DNA of 64,000 nucleotides, from contig CAWDVH010000001.1 in the NCBI GenBank assembly GCA_963805705.1, forward strand, positions 1,364,001 to 1,428,000, written 5' to 3'. Made by a program: the position numbers and the translations under genes. How positions within the stretch are numbered: position 1 is the stretch's first letter; each line of letters begins with the position of its first letter. Shown piece by piece: positions 59,951 through 64,000 of the stretch. Source of the DNA: CAWDVH01 sp963805705. GTDB lineage: Bacteria; Actinomycetota; Actinomycetes; Streptosporangiales; Streptosporangiaceae. The notes under the pieces were generated by a model. The model had not been told where the DNA came from and did not search any database. It worked only from the letters and a program-made list of their open reading frames with translations.

Positions 59951-60004
59951 TGCGGGCTTCCGTGTGTTCCTGTGCTCACCACGACTGGTAAGTATCGCAT
60001 TGTG

Positions 60005-60946
60005 CTACCGGAAGTCATCGATGCCTGCACCGTCTTCGCGTTCCCAGCCGTAGGCGGCCAGGTAGCCCCAGCAGTCGGGTCGGCTGCCGTCGGTGTCGGC
60101 GATGTCGTAGGCGTCGGCGAGCTGGCGGGAGGAGATGATCGTGCCAGCCCAGCGGTCGGCATCGCCTGCCCGGGCGAGCGCGGCGACACCTCTGGCGACG
60201 TAGGTGGGCGATTCAGAGATCGCGAAACCTGGAGTTTTGGCGCAGGCATCTCGCCAGCTGGCCTCTGTGACACCGAAGTTTTTCAGCATCCTCTCCGACC
60301 GCAGCCAGCCCGGCGTCACGCCGACCGCCGTGACCGGCAAGTTCTCAAGCTCGGCGGTGAGGCCTTTCACGATCCGCTCGACGCTGGCCTTCACCAGGTC
60401 GTAGTAGAAGCCGACATTGCGGCGGAACTCGGCGTTGGCCTGCGACGTGCCGTCGGTCATCTCCACTACCAGGCCATATGTGCCGTGCGCGGTGGTGGCG
60501 CGCAGCATCAGCGGGATCGCCGACCGGCAGGTGATCAAGTGAGTGTGCACGCCCATCTGCAACATCCGCAGCCCGCCGTGCCAGTCATGCTCCCACAGCG
60601 GCCTGTCCCACTGCATGTACCGGTCACCGCCGAAGATGTCATTCACCAGCACGTCGAGGCGCCCGTACTCCCCGTCGATGTCCGCAACAAGCTCGGCCAC
60701 CTGGTCGGGATTCTCGTGGTCAACGACGCGGGCGGCGCCCTCTCCGCCCGCAGCGCGGATCAAGTCACCGGTTTCCTCAATCGTCTCCGACCCGCCGATC
60801 TCCGAAGCACCGGAGGTCCGGCTGCTGCGGCCGGTCGCATAGACGAAGAATCCAGCCCGGGCCAGCTCAACGGCTATTGCCCGGCCCGCACCCCGGGTGG
60901 CACCCGCCACCAGGGCGACACGCGCGCTGTTTGTCTCATCAGTCAC
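60005..60946 (-). CDS. SDR family oxidoreductase
   Basis: The 313-residue product starts (GTG) VTDETNSARVALVAGATRGA and has the cofactor loop GATRGAGRA, YATGRSSRTSGASEIGG, the strand VDHENPDQVAELVADIDGEY, LDVLVNDIFGGDRYMQW and a catalytic YDLVKASVERIVKGL (YxxxK). It fits short-chain dehydrogenases; the NxxG region is replaced by NDIFGG. Substrate unknown. An upstream ATG at 61012 is possible but leads with non-conserved sequence. Confidence 0.85.
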   Translation of the reverse strand: MTDETNSARVALVAGATRGAGRAIAVELARAGFFVYATGRSSRTSGASEIGGSETIEETGDLIRAAGGEGAARVVDHENPDQVAELVADIDGEYGRLDVLVNDIFGGDRYMQWDRPLWEHDWHGGLRMLQMGVHTHLITCRSAIPLMLRATTAHGTYGLVVEMTDGTSQANAEFRRNVGFYYDLVKASVERIVKGLTAELENLPVTAVGVTPGWLRSERMLKNFGVTEASWRDACAKTPGFAISESPTYVARGVAALARAGDADRWAGTIISSRQLADAYDIADTDGSRPDCWGYLAAYGWEREDGAGIDDFR

Positions 60947-61032
60947 CAGCTCAGTAAACACCCGGCAGCGGAGCGCTAAATCGATGCGTCCATGGCGCCT
61001 GGCCCGCATCACGCGCCTGTCATGCTGACGTC

Positions 61033-61107
61033 ATGCTCGGATGCCTGCACCATGCAGTACTCGACTGCCCCGACCTGGGCGGCCAGGCGGCCGGGAGGTT
61101 GTCGAGC
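61033..61107 (+). pseudogene. VOC/glyoxalase family N-terminal fragment
   Basis: MLGCLHHAVLDCPDLGGQAA is the start of a VOC protein (M-x-G-x-LHHAVLDCPDP), including the first metal-ligand His. Similarity stops after about 20 residues. A remnant, not a gene. Confidence 0.5.
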
Positions 61108-61172
61108 ATCTCAGCCACGCCGTCCTTGCGCAGGCCCTGGCCCGCTCCATGTCGCGGGCGTAGAGTCCCGCC

Positions 61173-61466
61173 ATGCCTGCATATGTCATCGTCGAGACCG
61201 ACGTCACCGACCCGGAGCGATACGACCAGTACAAGGCCGCGTCGCCCGCTGCGGTCGCAGCTGGCGGCGGCCGTTTCCTCGTCCGCGGTGGTGAACTCAT
61301 CGTCCTCGAGGGCGACTGGCAGCCACCCCGTATCGTGATGCTCGAATTTGAAGACCTTGAGGCCGCGAAGCGCTGGTATGAGTCAGAGGTCTACCAGGAG
61401 GCCAAGAAGTTGCGTGAGGGCGCGGCCAGCTTCCGCGCGATCGCCGTCCAGGGCGTCGATTATTAG
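61173..61466 (+). CDS. DUF1330 domain protein
   Basis: The 97-residue protein reads MPAYVIVETDVTDPERYDQY, KAASPAAVAAGGGRFLVRGG, VLEGDWQPPRIVMLEFEDLE and AKRWYESEVYQEAKKLREGA, an unmistakable DUF1330 ferredoxin-like fold. Biochemical role unknown. Followed by a sequence weakly like repeat copies 1 and 2. Confidence 0.9.
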   Translation: MPAYVIVETDVTDPERYDQYKAASPAAVAAGGGRFLVRGGELIVLEGDWQPPRIVMLEFEDLEAAKRWYESEVYQEAKKLREGAASFRAIAVQGVDY

Positions 61467-61539
61467 ATAGGCCGTGCCTGCTCCGTGCCGTAGGCAGGGC
61501 CATCTACGGTGATTCACGGTCTATGACGTCGGCCCCGTA

Positions 61540-62004
61540 TCACTGCGCGCGCAGTGGGAGCATGCGCGCTACATCATCAGCTATCGGGCCCGGAACCTTG
61601 AGCGAGACCGGTGGTTCGTTGGCCAAGTAGATGACCACAGTCCGCCAGCCGGATCCGACCGTGGGGGCGGTGGCCTGGATGAGGCGGTCCCGCGTGACGT
61701 ACCCGAGAAACTTGCCTGGCCGCCACCGCCGCGCGGCCGACCAGACCACCAGGCGGTGGCCGGTCAGGCCAATCAGCATGCGGGGCGCCATAGGGAACAT
61801 TGAGGACGTCGCGGAGGTGCGGATGCGGCGGCGCCAGGCGAGATGCTCAACGGCGATGATCAGCGGCATGAGTTCGGATGGCGCGGACGCCCCGGCCGGG
61901 CCGTCGGATGGGATCGCCGGGAAGAGAACGGTCAACTGCTCGCCAGGGCGAAGGTCAGCCGCAGCCGCCGTCATCACGGCATCCCAGTCCTGTTTTTGGG
62001 CCAC
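61540..62004 (-). CDS. Hypothetical protein
   Basis: The 154-residue product starts MAQKQDWDAVMTAAAADLRP and has GEQLTVLFPAI, PRMLIGLTGHRLVVWSAARR and KFLGYVTRDRLIQATAPTVG followed by WRTVVIYLANEPPVSLKV, a beta-rich pattern like bacterial PH-like domains. No family assigned. Coding composition is good. Confidence 0.65.
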   Translation of the reverse strand: MAQKQDWDAVMTAAAADLRPGEQLTVLFPAIPSDGPAGASAPSELMPLIIAVEHLAWRRRIRTSATSSMFPMAPRMLIGLTGHRLVVWSAARRWRPGKFLGYVTRDRLIQATAPTVGSGWRTVVIYLANEPPVSLKVPGPIADDVARMLPLRAQ

Positions 62005-62365
62005 GTCAGCAGTCTTGCCTGCGCGCTCTCATCCGGTGCCAGCGGGGGCCCGCGAGTAGATCGGCTGGACCAGGCTCGTCAGTTGCACGAGCGCCGCCGC
62101 CGCGTCCGGCTCGGCCCTGTCCGTGGCTCGGGGCCTGCGCCGACGCTCCCGCGGTTGCGTCGTCTCGGCCACTGGAGCCAGGTACACGGCACGTATTGTT
62201 TGCTAGGCGTACTGGCTCCGCAAGCAGTCGAGACGACGAGCGGTCTCGGGGAGCTGGAACCTGGGCGGGGCTGGCGTTAGCCGCGGCTTGGGGGTCATCC
62301 GGCGCCGCGCCGTCCGTCATCTGGTCCCGGCGGGTGCCGGGGATCGTGAGTGACAGGAGTTCGAG
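62005..62365. other. Stretch without recognisable gene
   Basis: GC-rich open frames cross this region on both strands, but none shows a conserved motif, a credible start or a ribosome binding site. Confidence 0.4.
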
Positions 62366-62794
62366 ATGAGTGAGGCGCTGGACTGGAACGCGAGGACCAT
62401 TGCGGAGTTCCGGGCGAACCAGGGCCGGGTGGGCGGGAATTTCGAGGGCGCTCCGCTGGTCCTGGTGCATCACCGCGGCCGCAGCAGCGGGCGGGAGTAC
62501 GTCAGCCCGGTGATGTACCTGGCGCACGACGCCGAGCCGGGGGTCATCTATGTCTTCGCGACTAAGGCGGGAGCTGCGGATGATCCGGACTGGTACCGCA
62601 ACCTGGCCGCTGCGGGTGCGGGCAGTGTCGAGCGCGGGGCCGGGGCGTACCGGGTGAGGGTCCGGGAGCTGGCCGGTGCCGAGCGTGATCGTGTCTACGC
62701 TGAGCAGGCGCGGCGTTATCCGGGTTTTGCCGAGTACGCGCGCCAGACCGCTGGGGTCCGCATCATTCCCGTGCTCGAGCTGACCCGGGCGTAG
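62366..62794 (+). CDS. Deazaflavin (F420)-dependent nitroreductase family protein
   Basis: The 142-residue protein reads NARTIAEFRANQGRVGGNFE, GAPLVLVHHRGRSSGREYVS, PVMYLAHDAEPGVIYVFATK, DDPDWYRNLAAAG and YPGFAEYARQTAGVRIIPVL. These are the hallmarks of the Ddn-like F420H2-dependent family common in actinobacteria. Physiological substrate unknown. GACAGGAGTTCGAG lies before the ATG. Confidence 0.9.
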   Translation: MSEALDWNARTIAEFRANQGRVGGNFEGAPLVLVHHRGRSSGREYVSPVMYLAHDAEPGVIYVFATKAGAADDPDWYRNLAAAGAGSVERGAGAYRVRVRELAGAERDRVYAEQARRYPGFAEYARQTAGVRIIPVLELTRA

Positions 62795-62996
62795 CCGGCG
62801 TCCCTGAAGACCGGGCGGCAGTGCCAGGTTCCGCGGCCGCCGGCCTGCTGTCCCCGCCCGGTGGGCTGGCCGCGTCCGCCAGGCGCCAGGCGCCTGGCCC
62901 TGGCCTCGGCCGCCGAATCCCGCAGACGACCACCGAGATCGCCGGTAGCGTCGGGGACCGGGATGCGAAGTGGCTATGCCGTGGGTGGTGAGCGTG

Positions 62997-63800
62997 ATGC
63001 CGGTTGACCATGTGAATGGGGTTGAGCTGTATTGGGAGCAACGGGGCAGTGGTCCCCGGTTGCTGTTTTGCAATGGGTCGGGGGTGACCTTGCAAGACAT
63101 CCGGCCGCTGCTTGATCCCCTCACGGCCAGCTTCGATTTGCTGGCGTGGGACTACCGCGGCTTTGGCCGCAGCGCCCCGGTGACACGCCCGTACACCATG
63201 GCCGATGTCGCGGCCGACGCCGCAGGCCTGCTGGAGATCGCCGGGTGGGAGTCCTGCCGGCTGATTGGGGTGAGCTTCGGCGGCATGGTGGCCCAGGAGT
63301 TCGCCGTCACCAACCCAGGCCGGGTGGAGCGCCTGGCTCTGGCCTGCACGTCGGCCGGCGGTGCAGGCGGGTCCTCCTACCCGCTGCAAAAGCTGCAGGA
63401 ACTCCCGCCGGGGGAACGGGTGGCGGCAGAGCTGACGGTGGCGGACAGCCGCTGGGACCAGCGGTGGCTGGAGGCCCACCCCGTCGATCGGGTGATCGCT
63501 GAACGGCTGACCGCCGCCGGGCCAGATCAGCAGGACCCGGCCGCCGTGGCCGCCCGCGCGTCCCAGCTCCAAGCGCGCGAAGGCCACAACGTGTGGGACC
63601 GGCTCGGCGCGATCACCTGCCCGACCCTGGTCGGCTACGGCAACTACGACGGGATCGCGCCGGCCCGCAACAGCACCAACATCGCATCGCGCATCCGCGG
63701 CGCCGAGCTGCACGGCTACGAAGGCGGCCACGGGTTCTTGTTCCAAGACCCGGCCGCCCTCCCGGCCTTCACCGCATTCCTCCAAGCACCATCGAGCTGA
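62997..63800 (+). CDS. Alpha/beta hydrolase
   Basis: The 267-residue product starts MPVDHVNGVELYWEQRGSGP and has LAWDYRGFGRSAPVTRPYTM, the nucleophile elbow CRLIGVSFGGMVAQEFAVTN (GVSFGG), the acid position TLVGYGNYDGIAPARN and the His of HGYEGGHGFLFQDP. 3-oxoadipate enol-lactonase-like overall; substrate unknown. A GTG at 62970 is an alternative start. Its 3' end overlaps a GNAT relic on the other strand. Confidence 0.87.
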   Translation: MPVDHVNGVELYWEQRGSGPRLLFCNGSGVTLQDIRPLLDPLTASFDLLAWDYRGFGRSAPVTRPYTMADVAADAAGLLEIAGWESCRLIGVSFGGMVAQEFAVTNPGRVERLALACTSAGGAGGSSYPLQKLQELPPGERVAAELTVADSRWDQRWLEAHPVDRVIAERLTAAGPDQQDPAAVAARASQLQAREGHNVWDRLGAITCPTLVGYGNYDGIAPARNSTNIASRIRGAELHGYEGGHGFLFQDPAALPAFTAFLQAPSS

Positions 63801-63994
63801 CGGCTCCCCGGCCGCGGGCGGTGGGGGTGAGCCAGTACCCGACGGCGGCGCAGCCCTGGCCGGGGCGGACCGCGTGCAGCCAGGCGGCGCCGAGCAGCAC
63901 GTCGTGGTCGCGGGGTTCGGCCAGCGCGAAGCTCAGCTCCTGGCCGCCACATCACCAGCCAGCGGCGGTACCGGGAACCACAGCTCGGCCATAC
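63769..63994 (-). pseudogene. GNAT acetyltransferase fragment
   Basis: The minus strand reads GQELSFALAEPRDHDVLLGA, AWLHAVRPGQGCAAVGYWLT, PTARGRGAVSS, including the GNAT core V-G-Y-W-L-x-P-x-A-R-G-R-G. It stops right after the acetyl-CoA loop, and upstream the frame meets a TGA, while a second frame reads MAELWFPVPPLAG. Frameshifted and truncated relic at the window edge. Confidence 0.65.
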
Positions 63995-64000
63995 CGAGAT

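Overview
The window is a high-GC actinobacterial chromosome segment containing the replication-origin neighbourhood. The gene order rsmG/parA - jag - yidC - yidD - rnpA - rpmH - dnaA - oriC - dnaN - recF - DUF721 - gyrB - gyrA - DUF3566 - tRNA-Ile, the Streptomyces-type parS sites, and the block DUF6049 - murJ - pseudokinase - sigM - anti-sigma - trxB - trxA all point to a sporulating or filamentous actinomycete. Frequent GTG/TTG starts and strong GC3 bias agree. A Streptosporangiales-like lineage is my inference; no marker in the window fixes the genus.

Positions 1-13 kb hold a GH15 glucosidase cut by the left edge, dnaB (replicative helicase) carrying two inteins, the rpsF-ssb-rpsR-rplI operon, an AP endonuclease, a large bifunctional penicillin-binding protein and DUF5318. 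Positions 13-29.5 kb hold a PadR regulator with inositol-phosphate synthase, an MFS exporter, the CCA-adding enzyme, the murJ block with an ECF sigma/anti-sigma pair and thioredoxin genes, and threonine aldolase. Positions 29.5-46.6 kb are the core origin region: three parS-like sites, parB, a continuous rsmG-parA reading frame, ribosomal protein L34 and RNase P protein, dnaA, a small oriC, dnaN, recF and gyrase.

From tRNA-Ile (46548) to the right edge the window changes character. A 47-base 3' part of tRNA-Ile recurs three more times (51293, 53723, 56456) with a weaker tail at 58689. These copies punctuate short cargo modules: a methyltransferase, alpha/beta hydrolases, DinB, a lipoprotein, an arylsulfotransferase-like lipoprotein and a tiny membrane protein. 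Next to the copies lie broken pieces of tyrosine integrases, all pointing toward the tRNA. I read this as a fossilised stack of integrations at one tRNA. Frameshifted or truncated genes are common here: IS5-type transposase, integrase, DUF899, MerR, a phosphoesterase, and fragments of CDF, VOC and GNAT genes.

The most interesting points are: (1) dnaB has a nuclease-degenerate class 3 intein with a frameshift, plus an intact second intein; (2) rsmG has no stop codon and runs in frame into parA; (3) DnaA boxes cluster upstream of dnaB and one lies between parA and parB, while oriC itself has few; (4) the tRNA-Ile integration ladder; (5) the parB stop codon lies inside a parS site. Several frameshifts, including those in dnaB and merR, map to or near short C runs, so assembly error is a live alternative for them.
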